NCBI RefSeq assembly: GCF_002954455.1
Contig: NZ_MSCC01000002.1
Location: 801,356-865,355 of the forward strand
Direction: 5' to 3'
Origin: Photobacterium aquimaris
GTDB taxonomy: Bacteria; Pseudomonadota; Gammaproteobacteria; Enterobacterales; Vibrionaceae
DNA length: 64,000 nt
In this document: positions 54,911 to 64,000 of the stretch, in pieces
How positions within the stretch are numbered: position 1 is the stretch's first letter
Layout: each line of letters opens with the position of its first letter
Position numbers and translations under genes: made by a program
The notes under the pieces: generated by a model
Told to the model about the DNA's origin: nothing
Databases searched by the model: none
The model's input: the letters and a program-made list of their open reading frames with translations, nothing else

Positions 54911-55306
54911 ATGGCTAAAATGATTCACGCTATGATTCGTGTTATAGATCTTGATGCGTCATTAGCATTTTATAAACAAGCGTTAGATTTAGATATTGCT
55001 GAGCGACTTGATTTTGATGGTTTTAGCTTAGTGTATCTGCGTAATGATGAAAACGATATGGAGCTTGAACTAACGTGGAATGAAGGAACAACAGAAGCGT
55101 ATACTCATGGTACGGGTTATGGGCATATTGCTGTCGCTGTTGATGATCTTAAAGCCGAATATCAAAAATTAGCAGAGCTTAATTATCACCCAGCAGAGAT
55201 TAAAGAGTTTTACCGTGATGGCGTCTTATTAGCTAAATTTTTCTTTGTTCAAGATCCTGATGGTTACAAAATAGAATTTTTACAACGCCATGGTCGTTAC
55301 CAATAA
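54911..55306 (+). CDS. gloA: lactoylglutathione lyase (glyoxalase I, VOC family)
   Basis: A 131-residue VOC protein with two beta-alpha-beta modules. Glyoxalase features: MIRVIDLDASLAFYKQALD (~9-27), the metal Glu in MELELTWN, the metal His in GYGHIAVAV, and the final metal Glu in DPDGYKIEFLQR. The N-terminal metal ligand (His5-type in MAKMIHAMIRV) is present. It converts the methylglyoxal-glutathione adduct to S-lactoylglutathione. AAAGGATG precedes the ATG. Single gene. Confidence 0.9.
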   Translation: MAKMIHAMIRVIDLDASLAFYKQALDLDIAERLDFDGFSLVYLRNDENDMELELTWNEGTTEAYTHGTGYGHIAVAVDDLKAEYQKLAELNYHPAEIKEFYRDGVLLAKFFFVQDPDGYKIEFLQRHGRYQ

Positions 55307-55323
55307 TTAATAAAATACTCATT

Positions 55324-55374
55324 GCTGAGTGAATAAAAATTATCCAGATGGTATTAAGCTGTTATTCACTCAGC
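55324..55374 (+). terminator. hairpin after gloA
   Basis: 13-bp stem GCTGAGTGAATAA / TTATTCACTCAGC with a 25-nt loop. The tail GATTTAATC is only weakly T-rich. Confidence 0.6.
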
Positions 55375-55537
55375 GATTTAATCTAAAAAATGGTATATTT
55401 TAATAGAGATCTCATTTTTATGTCGCTCAATGTAATCTGTTTTCTTATTAGATGGCGATCTTTATTTTTGTAATGCTGTGAGCGTTATAAATCAGTTGTC
55501 AGTTGGTACTGATGGTTCTGGAGGAACTGAAATTATT

Positions 55538-57286
55538 ATGACTGTTAATCACGCAGCAACGATCACTTTTGCTCATATCAATGATACTCACTCTAACTTT
55601 GAGCCTTCCGCAATTTCGTTATCCCTCTCAGCTGAAGTATTAAAAACTGAAACATCTGTTTATGCCAGTTGTGGTGGTTTCTCTCGTATTTATTCTGCGG
55701 TTAAAGAAGTTAAACAAGATGCTTTTCTTCATCAGCGTGAATTTATGTTTTTGCACGCAGGTGATTGCTTTCAAGGCACATTGTATTTCTCTCTATATAA
55801 GGGAATAGCAAATGCGATTATGCTTAATGCTATAGGTATCGAGGCTATGGCTTTAGGTAATCATGAACTTGATATTGGTAATGATGTTGTCGCTGATTTT
55901 CTTGACCATACGGCATTTCCATTATTAGCTGGTAATTGGGATTTATCACAAGAAGATCAAAATAAACGTAATCCTTTACGTAATAAACGAAATATTTACG
56001 CGTATGATAATAAAAATCAATCGGCACATTATATTATTAAGCGCGTTCATGGTGAGCCTGTCGCTATTTTTGGTCTTGCAATTGAAAATATGGCGGGAAT
56101 ATCCAGTCCAGATCCAGATACCTTTTTTCATCATGTTACAACGGTTGCACAAAATACCATCGCATTACTTAAAACAAAAGGTATTAATAAAGTTGTTATT
56201 TTAAGCCATTTAGGTTACGACCGAGATTTATTATTAGCCCAAGAAGTTAATGGTATTGGGGCGATTATTGGCGGTCATAGCCATACTATGCAAGGTGACT
56301 TTACCAATATTGGTTATGGTAAAACAGATACTTACGCATTGATGGTAAACAATACTTGTGTCGTGCAAGCTGGTTGTAATGCGCTGGCACTGGGCCAATT
56401 AACACTGGTATTTAATGCTGATGGCAGCGTGGAAAGTGCAACTGGCTGTAATCAATTATTACTTGGACGTAAATTTACAATTGACGCAGGGCGTACTCAA
56501 CATCTTGATCATGATAATCATAATAAAGTGCGAGATTATTTACAGCAGCAGCAAAATATTCGCTTTGTGGTAAAAGAACCGCGTATAGAAAACATGCTTA
56601 ATGAATATTATCGACCCGCAGTACGCGTATTGCAAACGGAAAAAATAGCCAGTATTAATGAACCATTGCGCCATATTAGAGTGCCAGATGCGAAAGGTCC
56701 TAGTGATATTGCACCATGGGTAGTAAAAAGCTTTGTTTGGCAAGCAAGAGAGTTAGGTCACCATATTGATTTTGGAATTCATAATGCTGGTGGAGTCAGG
56801 TGCTCGCTTAATCCTGGGATAATAACGCCAGCTGATGTTGCGGGCCGATTATTGCCTTTTGCGATTGGTATTATGATGTATAGCGTCAAAGGGCTACGTA
56901 TTCGTCAGGCACTTGAAGGGGCAATTGATAACGCCATTAATAACGATATTGAAGGCACTGGTGATGGTAGTTTTCCCTATGTTGCTGACTTGCGTTATGT
57001 GTATCGCTGTGGATTACCAAGTGGTCAGCGGATTGAAACGCTAGAGTATTACACCCAAGGACAGTGGTTAGCTGTTAATGATGAAGATGTTTACACCTCT
57101 GTATCTTCAGGTTATACCGCAACAGGAAAAGAGGGCTATGCACCTTTACTTGATTATGTGGTTGAACCTCAAGCACTGAATGTCACCATGGCAGATGCAT
57201 TTGAAGCGTTTGCTAAACAACAGCATGAATTTAATAAACCGACCGAGAATCTAACTGTCTTCATTGCTTGTGATAATCATAACTAA
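55538..57286 (+). CDS. bifunctional metallophosphatase/5'-nucleotidase
   Basis: A ~582-residue two-domain enzyme. Metallophosphatase domain (~10-280): FAHINDTHSNF, HAGDCFQGT, ALGNHELDIG, LSHLGYDRD and GGHSHT give the full di-metal set. C-terminal 5'-nucleotidase domain (~330-575): HNAGGVRCSLNPGIITPADV and SSGYTATGKEGY. No signal peptide is visible, unlike the usual periplasmic UshA, so it may act in the cytosol. I favour ATG 55538; GGAGGA lies 13 bases upstream, which is far. An in-frame GTG at 55478 would add 20 residues but lacks a ribosome site. Confidence 0.9.
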   Translation: MTVNHAATITFAHINDTHSNFEPSAISLSLSAEVLKTETSVYASCGGFSRIYSAVKEVKQDAFLHQREFMFLHAGDCFQGTLYFSLYKGIANAIMLNAIGIEAMALGNHELDIGNDVVADFLDHTAFPLLAGNWDLSQEDQNKRNPLRNKRNIYAYDNKNQSAHYIIKRVHGEPVAIFGLAIENMAGISSPDPDTFFHHVTTVAQNTIALLKTKGINKVVILSHLGYDRDLLLAQEVNGIGAIIGGHSHTMQGDFTNIGYGKTDTYALMVNNTCVVQAGCNALALGQLTLVFNADGSVESATGCNQLLLGRKFTIDAGRTQHLDHDNHNKVRDYLQQQQNIRFVVKEPRIENMLNEYYRPAVRVLQTEKIASINEPLRHIRVPDAKGPSDIAPWVVKSFVWQARELGHHIDFGIHNAGGVRCSLNPGIITPADVAGRLLPFAIGIMMYSVKGLRIRQALEGAIDNAINNDIEGTGDGSFPYVADLRYVYRCGLPSGQRIETLEYYTQGQWLAVNDEDVYTSVSSGYTATGKEGYAPLLDYVVEPQALNVTMADAFEAFAKQQHEFNKPTENLTVFIACDNHN

Positions 57287-57512
57287 TTATTTACAGCTAT
57301 TATTTTTGAATAAAAAGCACATTAATCGCACTTAATCGATAAGGTATTATCTTTTATAGTGCGATATTCTGGGAGTTAATGGTTATATTTATTCAATTAT
57401 TTGGATTAGATTATCTAATGCTAATTACTAAATAATGTCATTATTCAACACGACTAACGTTGCGTTATTATGCTGCCAATTCCATTAGTAACGGCTTAAA
57501 TTGAGAGGCATC

Positions 57513-57707
57513 ATGGCACAGGTATTTGATTTTGATTCTATTCCAGCACCTATAATGAATAATCAAAAAGCATATTCATTGACGTTTAAAGGTCTGCTTG
57601 TTCATGCTCGTGATATCCTTTTTAGCCGTTCAGCAGCGACACCAAAAATGCGTAATATCTCTGATTTACCATTGCATATTCAAAAAGATATTGGCTTATA
57701 TCGCTAA
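57513..57707 (+). CDS. DUF1127 domain protein
   Basis: A 64-residue basic protein. The C-terminal block MRNISDLPLHIQKDIGLYR is the DUF1127 signature (L-x-D-L-P-x-x-x-x-K-D-I-G-L). Small DUF1127 proteins in other bacteria affect RNA turnover and carbon or phosphate responses; the role here is unknown. ATG 57513 was chosen because GAGAGG lies four to nine bases upstream. A terminator follows. Confidence 0.88.
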   Translation: MAQVFDFDSIPAPIMNNQKAYSLTFKGLLVHARDILFSRSAATPKMRNISDLPLHIQKDIGLYR

Positions 57708-57762
57708 TACTCTAAAGATAGAAAAAGCCGTAATAATACAGCGATTTTCATTAAAGAAAGAT

Positions 57763-57787
57763 AACCAGCCACTGTGCTGGTTTTTTT
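57763..57787 (+). terminator. terminator of the DUF1127 gene
   Basis: Stem AACCAGC / GCTGGTT, 6-nt loop, then a T-run. Confidence 0.85.
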
Positions 57788-57955
57788 ATACCTGAAATAT
57801 CACTATTTATCGTCAATATTCTTGATACTCTCATTTGATTATGATGGCAGTGGTTATTTCCTCAATGAAGAAAACTATATAGTATTGATCAGATTGATAT
57901 TCTAGCAAGTGCTCGTAGTAACGGGTGCCATTGATAAAAATAATAAGAGGTAGTA

Positions 57956-58235
57956 ATGGGCTTATTTTCTTGGCTTTTTGGTAATAAAAAAGCAGTAACT
58001 GCTGTTGATGTTGAACCAATTGAATATAACGGTTATTTGATTTATCCAGAGCCAAAGCAAGAGGGAGGACAATTCCGTATTGCTGGACGTATTTGTAAAA
58101 AAAAGTGAAGAAACAGTGCAAACTCATTACTTTATACGATCTGATGTTTTACCGTCTCAAGCAGATGCAGAAACATTTATGGTTAAAAAAGCACAGATGT
58201 TTATTGATCAAACTGGCGATAGAATGTTTAAATAA
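57956..58235 (+). pseudogene. HlyU-family gene split by a frameshift in an A8 run
   Basis: The ATG at 57956 (AAGAGG upstream) opens MGLFSWLFGNKK..., followed by VEPIEYNGYLIYPEPKQEGG and FRIAGRI, the N-terminal two-thirds of the small HlyU-family (PF10115-type, ~92 aa) proteins. At 58097-58104 a run of eight A leads directly into TGA (58106), giving a 50-residue product. Removing one A joins it to the next frame, EETVQTHYFIRSDVLPSQADAE and onward to ...MFIDQTGDRMFK (stop 58233-58235), the expected second half. Total would be 92 residues. It may be a real mutation, a sequencing error, or slippage-dependent expression. An antisense frame at 57831-58127 overlaps it and is not called. Confidence 0.82.
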
Positions 58236-58610
58236 ATAGCACATATACAACATATTTCATTGCAATCGTGTTATTTGCTGGGTATCTTGTTTTTAGCGAT
58301 TAAAAATAACGTCTAGATGTTGCGCTTTTGTTAAAAAATCCAATATTTGAATGTATTTAAAGCAATATTGATGGGAATATTAACTGAGTCAGTTTTTAGA
58401 CTTGGTTAATATGACTAACATCATGTAATTTATGTTTTTTAACCTATTTGTCACGGATGAAAAGGTGCTTGTATTTTGATATAAAATGACTTTAATGTTA
58501 TTTTTTAATGAAATTTGTGGAATTTTTTGATTTCAACGGTAAAAAGCTTGCTATTGCTTTTAAGGTTGGATACAAAATATTTATCTATAGCCAATGTTCA
58601 GGGAATAATA
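58236..58610. other. 375-bp gap upstream of pntA
   Basis: AT-rich. It carries the pntAB promoter region but I see no clear operator, hairpin or ORF. The in-frame upstream ATG at 58515 has no ribosome site and precedes a non-conserved stretch. Confidence 0.4.
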
Positions 58611-60164
58611 ATGCAGATTGGTGTACCAAAAGAGGTTTTCGCGAACGAAACGCGAGTTGCTGCCACACCTAAAACGGTTGAGCAGTTATTGAAAATGGGG
58701 TTCAGCGTTGTTGTTGAACATGGAGCGGGTGCATTAGCGAGTTTTGATGATGCAGCTTTTGAAGCCGCTGGCGCAGAACTAGCCTCTACTGACAAAGTAT
58801 GGCAAGCCGATCTCATTTTAAAAGTTAATGCTCCTCAGGTTAATCCTGCAACGGGTATTGATGAATGCGAACTAATAAAAGAAGGTGCGAGCTTAGTTAG
58901 TTTTATTTGGCCTGCTCAGCACCCTGAATTATTAGAAAAGTTAGCCACAAAAAATATTAATGTGATGGCGATGGATTCAGTTCCTCGTATTTCACGTGCT
59001 CAAGCGCTTGATGCGCTTAGTTCGATGGCAAATATTGCCGGTTATCGTGCCGTAGTAGAAGCTGCGCATGAGTTTGGTCGATTCTTTACTGGTCAAATTA
59101 CAGCTGCAGGTAAAGTACCGCCAGCAAAAGTGTTAGTCGCTGGTGCTGGTGTTGCGGGTCTGGCTGCAATCGGTGCTGCTGGTAGCCTTGGCGCAATCGT
59201 GCGTTCATTTGATGTTCGCCCTGAGGTGAAAGAACAAGTTGAATCAATGGGTGCTGAATTCCTTGAAGTTGATTTTAAAGAAGATACTTCAACGGGTGAT
59301 GGCTACGCTAAAGAAATGTCTGATGAGTTCAACAAAGCAGCTGAGCGTTTATACGCTGAGCAAGCAAAAGATGTTGATATTATCATCACAACAGCTCTGA
59401 TTCCGGGACGTCCTGCGCCTAAATTGATCACCAAAGAAATGGTTGATTCAATGAAGTCGGGCAGTGTTATTGTTGATCTAGCAGCAGCTAATGGCGGTAA
59501 CTGTGCTTACACTGAAGCTGATAAAGTGATTACCACTGCTAATGGTGTAAAAATCATTGGTTATACTGATATGGTTGGTCGTTTACCAACTCAAGCTTCA
59601 CAGCTTTATGGTACTAACTTAGTTAATTTATTAAAGCTGCTGTGCAAAGAAAAAGACGGCAACATAGATATTAACTTTGATGATGAAGTACTACGTGGCT
59701 TAACAGTTATCAAAGCGGGCGAAGTTACATGGCCTGCGCCACCAATTAAAGTATCAGCGGTTGCTCAGAAACCTAAAACAGTAGAAAAAGTACAGCCCAA
59801 AAAAGCTGAGCCAATGTCACCGATTAAGAAATATGGCATGATGGCGGCTGGCATTGCATTATTTGCTTGGGTTGGTCATTACTCTCCACCTGAATTCCTT
59901 GCTCACTTTACCGTTTTTGTATTGTCATGTGTGGTTGGTTACTACGTAGTATGGAATGTTAGCCATTCTTTACACACGCCATTAATGTCTGTAACTAACG
60001 CAATTTCAGGCATCATCATCGTAGGTGCATTACTCCAAATAGGACAAGGCTCCGGAATCGTTTCCGTGTTGGCTTTTGTTGCTGTTCTCATTGCTAGTAT
60101 CAATATTTTTGGTGGCTTTACTGTTACCAAGCGGATGCTAGAAATGTTTCGTAAAGATAAATAA
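58611..60164 (+). CDS. pntA: NAD(P) transhydrogenase subunit alpha
   Basis: A 517-residue protein (E. coli PntA 510). The N-terminal ~380 residues are the NAD(H)-binding dI domain: [20 protein letters not shown] at the start, [20 protein letters not shown] (~125-145) and [22 protein letters not shown] (as two blocks, ~172-193), followed by the mobile-loop region [19 protein letters not shown] Lys/Pro linker leads to about four C-terminal membrane helices. With PntB it uses the proton gradient to make NADPH. Start ATG 58611 matches the family N-terminus, with GGGA upstream. Confidence 0.97.
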   Translation: MQIGVPKEVFANETRVAATPKTVEQLLKMGFSVVVEHGAGALASFDDAAFEAAGAELASTDKVWQADLILKVNAPQVNPATGIDECELIKEGASLVSFIWPAQHPELLEKLATKNINVMAMDSVPRISRAQALDALSSMANIAGYRAVVEAAHEFGRFFTGQITAAGKVPPAKVLVAGAGVAGLAAIGAAGSLGAIVRSFDVRPEVKEQVESMGAEFLEVDFKEDTSTGDGYAKEMSDEFNKAAERLYAEQAKDVDIIITTALIPGRPAPKLITKEMVDSMKSGSVIVDLAAANGGNCAYTEADKVITTANGVKIIGYTDMVGRLPTQASQLYGTNLVNLLKLLCKEKDGNIDINFDDEVLRGLTVIKAGEVTWPAPPIKVSAVAQKPKTVEKVQPKKAEPMSPIKKYGMMAAGIALFAWVGHYSPPEFLAHFTVFVLSCVVGYYVVWNVSHSLHTPLMSVTNAISGIIIVGALLQIGQGSGIVSVLAFVAVLIASINIFGGFTVTKRMLEMFRKDK

Positions 60165-60174
60165 GGAGTAATAC

Positions 60175-61551
60175 ATGTCTGCAGGAATCGTACAAACGGC
60201 ATACATTGTTGCTGCCGTATTGTTTATTATGTCACTTGCTGGATTATCCAAGCAAGAAACCGCACGAAAGGGTAACTATTTCGGTATTGTGGGTATGGCT
60301 ATCGCGCTTATCGCTACAATCTTTGGTCCTGAATCACAAGGGACGGTTTGGATTATTTTAGCGATGATCATTGGTGGTGCAATTGGTATTTTCTACGCTA
60401 AAAAAGTAGAGATGACTGAAATGCCAGAGCTTGTTGCAATGCTACACAGCTTTGTGGGTATGGCAGCAGTACTGGTTGGTTTTAATACCTTCTTACACCA
60501 TCAACCGCTAGAAGGCGCATTGCTAAACATTCACTTAGTAGAAGTTTTCCTTGGTGTATTCATTGGTGCCGTAACCTTTACCGGTTCACTGGTTGCTTTT
60601 GCTAAATTGCGTGGCTTAGTATCAACGTCAGCATTACAGCTACCACATCGTCATAAGCTAAATCTAGTTGCTCTGATTGTTTCAGCACTATTGCTAGTAT
60701 GGTTTGTGAAAGCTGAAGGCTCAATGGCGGCATTAATTCTAGTGACTTTGATTGCATTTGCATTTGGTTATCACTTAGTTGCCTCTATTGGTGGCGCTGA
60801 TATGCCAGTTGTAGTGTCGATGCTGAACTCATACTCAGGTTGGGCAGCAGCAGCAGCAGGCTTTATGTTAGCTAATGATCTGTTGATTGTTACTGGTGCA
60901 TTAGTCGGTTCTTCAGGTGCTATTCTGTCTTACATTATGTGTAAAGCGATGAACCGTTCATTCGTAAGTGTTATTGCGGGTGGTTTTGGTTCAGACGGTG
61001 TTGCTTCGAGCGATGATGAAGAATATGGTGAGCATCGTGAAACAACAGCAGAAGAAGTTGCTGAATTATTGAAAGATGCTAAATCAGTCATTATTACTCC
61101 AGGATACGGTATGGCGGTTGCACAAGCGCAATATCCTGTTCACGAAATTACTGATAAATTACGCGCTCAAGGTGTAGAAGTACGTTTTGGTATTCACCCT
61201 GTTGCTGGACGTTTGCCAGGACACATGAACGTATTATTGGCAGAAGCTAAAGTGCCTTACGATATTGTATTAGAAATGGACGAAATCAATGATGATTTCC
61301 CTAAAACTGATGTGGTATTAGTTATTGGTGCTAATGACACAGTAAACCCAGCGGCAATGGAAGATCCAAATAGTCCGATTGCTGGTATGCCTGTTCTTGA
61401 AGTGTGGAATGCAAGTAATGTGATTGTATTTAAACGCTCAATGAATACCGGTTATGCAGGGGTACAAAACCCACTGTTCTTTAAAGAAAACAGTCAGATG
61501 TTGTTTGGTGACGCGAAAGCTTCATGTTTATCTATTCTTGAACATCTATAA
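60175..61551 (+). CDS. pntB: NAD(P) transhydrogenase subunit beta
   Basis: A 458-residue protein, close to E. coli PntB (462). About eight or nine membrane helices (~1-265) are followed by the NADP(H)-binding dIII domain (~280-458) with [20 protein letters not shown] and [20 protein letters not shown] as nucleotide-binding blocks, then [20 protein letters not shown] precedes the ATG. It begins 10 bp after pntA, and a terminator ends the operon. Confidence 0.98.
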   Translation: MSAGIVQTAYIVAAVLFIMSLAGLSKQETARKGNYFGIVGMAIALIATIFGPESQGTVWIILAMIIGGAIGIFYAKKVEMTEMPELVAMLHSFVGMAAVLVGFNTFLHHQPLEGALLNIHLVEVFLGVFIGAVTFTGSLVAFAKLRGLVSTSALQLPHRHKLNLVALIVSALLLVWFVKAEGSMAALILVTLIAFAFGYHLVASIGGADMPVVVSMLNSYSGWAAAAAGFMLANDLLIVTGALVGSSGAILSYIMCKAMNRSFVSVIAGGFGSDGVASSDDEEYGEHRETTAEEVAELLKDAKSVIITPGYGMAVAQAQYPVHEITDKLRAQGVEVRFGIHPVAGRLPGHMNVLLAEAKVPYDIVLEMDEINDDFPKTDVVLVIGANDTVNPAAMEDPNSPIAGMPVLEVWNASNVIVFKRSMNTGYAGVQNPLFFKENSQMLFGDAKASCLSILEHL

Positions 61552-61570
61552 AAATAGCCGTAGTATAAAT

Positions 61571-61601
61571 AAAGCCACTCAGAGTTGAGTGGCTTTTTTA
61601 T
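61571..61601 (+). terminator. terminator of pntAB
   Basis: 11-bp stem AAAGCCACTCA / TGAGTGGCTTT, GAGT loop, then TTTTATTTAT. Confidence 0.93.
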
Positions 61602-61720
61602 TTATAAACAAAAAAGGTGTTTTAAGTGAGATATATTCAATTAAATGATTTATAGTCATATGATTATTTCGCTGACATTTTTTTTGACAAAACACTGTTC
61701 TATAATGTTAAACTAAAAGT

Positions 61721-63160
61721 ATGAAAACGTATGTACTAATCTTTTCTTTATTATTTTCTGCTGCATCATTTGCAGAAGCTCAAACATTTCCAGAACGGTT
61801 AAATGCCGCTCGTGCTGATATACTAAAACGTAAGCCTCTAGCAACATACGATTTTCGTAAACTTCAGAGCTTATATCCAGGGCGACTGTTAATCCCTGAA
61901 ACACTATTACCACAAACAGGTGAATATCCACTAAATGCATTGCGTCAGCTCTACCATAATTCGATAACGTGTAAAGGGCCATGGCCATTATCGCCATTAG
62001 TTACTCAACCTGTTGTATTTACACGTGCTATGTGCTTTAAAACAAAATTACCATCGAGTTGGTTTGTACGTTCAGGATATATTCATCCTGGCGGTGGTAG
62101 TTATGCTTACCGTTATATTCAGAAACATCCGGATATGGCGATAAAATACAGTAAATATTTACATATAAAAGAACGACCAATTGCTGCAGCAACAACGATT
62201 TTAGGACGCTTGCAGCGAATGAATAACGATGAGATTCACGCGTTTATTTCTGGTGCACAATTTTTTATCTCAAATGGTGAATTGTGGGTTCGCAACGATA
62301 ATGAATACCGTGTCTTTGACCAAGTAACATGGTCTAAAATGCTTAATCGTTATCAGTTACATTTTAAACGCTTAGATCAAAATGATTTTTGTCTTGCTAA
62401 AAATGGTAATATTTGTTGGCGTGAAGATAATAAGTCACATGTAACCTATTATTTATTAATAGGCTTACTGGTGATGAATGCTGGGTTATTGTTGAGTTGG
62501 AGTATTTACCGATTCAGGATCCGCCGTCGTACGATGGAAGAACGGATGTTAGTGTTACAAATTCTAACCCATGAATTACGTACTCCAATTGCCAGTTTAG
62601 CGATGACAGTTGAAGGTTTTCGCCGTCATTTTGATGAGTTACCTGAAGGTTTATACGACGAGTTTCGTCGTTTAACAGAAGATTCGCGACGGTTGCGACA
62701 ATTAGCCGAAGCGAGTAAAGATTATTTACAAGCTAACCAACAACAGTTAAGTGTTCAAGAAGTTGAATCGCTGAATGAATGGTTAGGTTACATAGCAGAA
62801 AAGTACGATGTTATATTGAACTTAGGTGAAGATAGAAGTGTTTTGGTTAATATTTATTGGCTAGGGACTTGTCTTGATAACTTATTATCTAATGCTTATA
62901 AATATGGTGTAGCACCTGTTAGTTTATCGTCATCGTATAAGAATGGGACCTTGAAGCTTATTGTTCAAGATGAAGGACAATTAGGTGCAAAAGATTGGTC
63001 TCGCTTAAGAAAGCCTTTTGTTAGTTCTCAAGGTTTAGGCTTGGGTTTAACAATTGTTGAATCGATGATTAATAGAATGGGGGGTCGAATGAAACTCATT
63101 GGTCCACCGACAACATTTATTTTGGAGATACCGTGTGAATCAAACTCTGCTACTGGTTGA
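61721..63160 (+). CDS. vxrA: VxrA sensor histidine kinase
   Basis: A 479-residue membrane kinase: signal peptide (~1-20), a large periplasmic DUF3404-type sensor (~21-240) with four Cys that may pair, TM (~242-262), a DHp domain with ILTHELRTPIASLAM (phosphorylated His284), and an HATPase domain with NLLSNAYKYG, DEG and GLGLGLTIVESM. With VxrB it controls envelope stress responses in Vibrio cholerae, including cell-wall synthesis after beta-lactam exposure, type VI secretion and biofilm. The vxrB start lies within its 3' end. Confidence 0.95.
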   Translation: MKTYVLIFSLLFSAASFAEAQTFPERLNAARADILKRKPLATYDFRKLQSLYPGRLLIPETLLPQTGEYPLNALRQLYHNSITCKGPWPLSPLVTQPVVFTRAMCFKTKLPSSWFVRSGYIHPGGGSYAYRYIQKHPDMAIKYSKYLHIKERPIAAATTILGRLQRMNNDEIHAFISGAQFFISNGELWVRNDNEYRVFDQVTWSKMLNRYQLHFKRLDQNDFCLAKNGNICWREDNKSHVTYYLLIGLLVMNAGLLLSWSIYRFRIRRRTMEERMLVLQILTHELRTPIASLAMTVEGFRRHFDELPEGLYDEFRRLTEDSRRLRQLAEASKDYLQANQQQLSVQEVESLNEWLGYIAEKYDVILNLGEDRSVLVNIYWLGTCLDNLLSNAYKYGVAPVSLSSSYKNGTLKLIVQDEGQLGAKDWSRLRKPFVSSQGLGLGLTIVESMINRMGGRMKLIGPPTTFILEIPCESNSATG

Positions 63161-63794
63161 AGATGACCGTAACCTTGCTGATGGTTTACTCGATTGCTTA
63201 AGGCAAGCTGGATACAACTGCTTATATGCTGATTGTGCCACTAAAGTCGAGGCATTGTGGAAAAATGCAGATCTTGTTGTACTCGATCGCCAATTGCCGG
63301 AAGGTGATTCACTCGACTACTTGTCAGGTTGGTTAAAAAAGAAACATGTTCCAGTTATTTTATTAACAGCAATGGTTTCCATTAACGATAAAGTAATAGG
63401 ATTAGACTCAGGAGCAAAAGATTATTTAACTAAGCCATTTGCGGAAGAAGAACTATTAGCTCGCGTTCGAGTACATCTACGTGGCGAAGATGGTGATATG
63501 GCAGTGATTAATATCATCTCTGTTGGTAACATTCGTATTAACCAAGAAAGTCGTGAAGTTTTTCATGGCAGTGAAAGCGTGACGTTAACACGTACTGAGT
63601 TTGAATTATTAGTCTTCTTAGCAAAGAATGCCGGTCGTGTATTTACCCGTGATGAGCTATTAGATCAAGTTTGGGGCTACAATCATTACCCAACAACACG
63701 TACAGTTGATACTCATATTCTGCAATTGCGTCAAAAATTGCCTGATATTGAGATAGAGACATTACGTGGTGTCGGATACCGAATGAAGCCATAA
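63135..63794 (+). CDS. vxrB: VxrB response regulator (OmpR family)
   Basis: A 219-residue regulator: receiver domain (~1-112) with LLLVEDD (acid pocket), phosphoacceptor Asp51 (DLVVLDRQLPEG) and Lys in YLTKPF; then an OmpR-type winged-helix domain (~125-219) with LTRTEFELLVFL and the final RGVGYRMKP. The GTG start at 63135 follows TTGGAG by eight bases and overlaps vxrA by 26 bp, so the pair is translationally coupled. It activates or represses envelope genes in response to VxrA. Confidence 0.96.
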   Translation: MNQTLLLVEDDRNLADGLLDCLRQAGYNCLYADCATKVEALWKNADLVVLDRQLPEGDSLDYLSGWLKKKHVPVILLTAMVSINDKVIGLDSGAKDYLTKPFAEEELLARVRVHLRGEDGDMAVINIISVGNIRINQESREVFHGSESVTLTRTEFELLVFLAKNAGRVFTRDELLDQVWGYNHYPTTRTVDTHILQLRQKLPDIEIETLRGVGYRMKP

Positions 63795-63799
63795 CGCTT

Positions 63800-64000
63800 A
63801 TGTCTGTGTATTCCATGAGAATAAAAAAGCAAACGCGCTGGCTTATGGGGTTATTGTTAATGCACTCGATATTATTTCCTTCGAGTGCATTTGCATCGTC
63901 TGATTGGTTTATCTCAAAAGATCTTTATACGATGGCGCATAAAGAACTGCTTGAAGATGATACGGATGCCGTTTTTCAGACGATTATACAAGCATGGCAA
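63800..64000 (+). CDS. vxrC: VxrC-like protein, N-terminal fragment
   Basis: Begins five bases after the vxrB stop and runs off the window at 67 codons. The N-terminus has a basic region, a hydrophobic core (LMGLLLMHSILFPSSAFASS) and a probable signal-peptidase site after AFA near residue 32, so it is exported. The position directly downstream of vxrAB is that of vxrC in Vibrio cholerae, a periplasmic protein of the same operon. Naming rests on position and export signal. No strong ribosome site is present apart from possible coupling to vxrB. Confidence 0.7.
   Translation, partial: MSVYSMRIKKQTRWLMGLLLMHSILFPSSAFASSDWFISKDLYTMAHKELLEDDTDAVFQTIIQAWQ

Noticed and set aside
57831..58127. 98-codon minus-strand frame
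   Set aside because: It is antisense to the HlyU-family gene, whose plus-strand translation matches a known family across the frameshift.
1..64000. Mobile elements, tRNA/rRNA genes and CRISPR arrays
   Set aside because: Looked for transposase-like proteins, long terminal repeats, regularly spaced direct repeats and rRNA/tRNA signatures; none was found.

Overview
The window reads as ordinary chromosome of an AT-rich marine gamma-proteobacterium of the Vibrionaceae, most likely Photobacterium or a close relative. This rests on gene content: a vxrA-vxrB-vxrC locus with the DUF3404 sensor kinase, a YibL protein, a VC0807-family protein, a DUF5718 protein, a DUF1097 (YcdZ) protein, a CSS-motif EAL protein, a short siroheme synthase and a Vibrio-type Lpp. 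No rRNA, tRNA, insertion sequence, phage gene, CRISPR array or plasmid function was seen. Genes are mostly single or in short operons, and many are bounded by readable rho-independent terminators.

Layout. 1-3.8 kb: the 3' end of a 3-hydroxyisobutyryl-CoA hydrolase, an SDR, a small membrane ORF, yibL and a MetF-like gene. 3.9-7.9 kb: a DASS anion transporter and pflB. 8.3-13.4 kb: a phospholipase D lipoprotein, a MATE pump and msrPQ. 13.6-20 kb: envelope genes, namely a fatty acid desaturase, an L,D-transpeptidase convergent with lpp, a SCO protein and a DUF368 carrier. 20-31.5 kb: small membrane proteins, nagA, an orphan DmsC-like protein, a CDF transporter, an EAL phosphodiesterase, nagZ, ycdZ and the siroheme synthase. 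31.6-42.1 kb: a trypsin-like protease with a sorting-type tail, DUF5718/nucleotidyltransferase/sseA, a PstS-like protein, ravA-viaA, a probable bacterial ionotropic glutamate receptor and rlmF. 42.2-51.9 kb: an 11-gene same-strand cluster. 51.9-64 kb: a diguanylate cyclase, ybjD, glyoxalase, 5'-nucleotidase, DUF1127, a frameshifted hlyU-family gene, pntAB and vxrABC (vxrC runs off the window).

The most interesting region is 42.2-51.9 kb. It encodes a TudS/DUF1722 protein, a CarH/BluR-like MerR regulator, a class I photolyase, a SnoaL/NTF2-like protein, an SDR, an FAD oxidoreductase, a DUF1365 protein, a CFA-like methyltransferase, a DUF2878 membrane protein, a chalcone isomerase-like protein and a DUF3833 lipoprotein. 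Three TGTACA-centred palindromes sit just upstream. The content argues for a light- or singlet-oxygen-induced programme coupling DNA photorepair to modification of membrane fatty acids; the lipid product and the photosensor cannot be read from this window.

Other points worth a second look are a receptor-channel fusion at 39.7-40.9 kb, an A8-run frameshift splitting an hlyU-family gene at 58.1 kb, and three small membrane ORFs.
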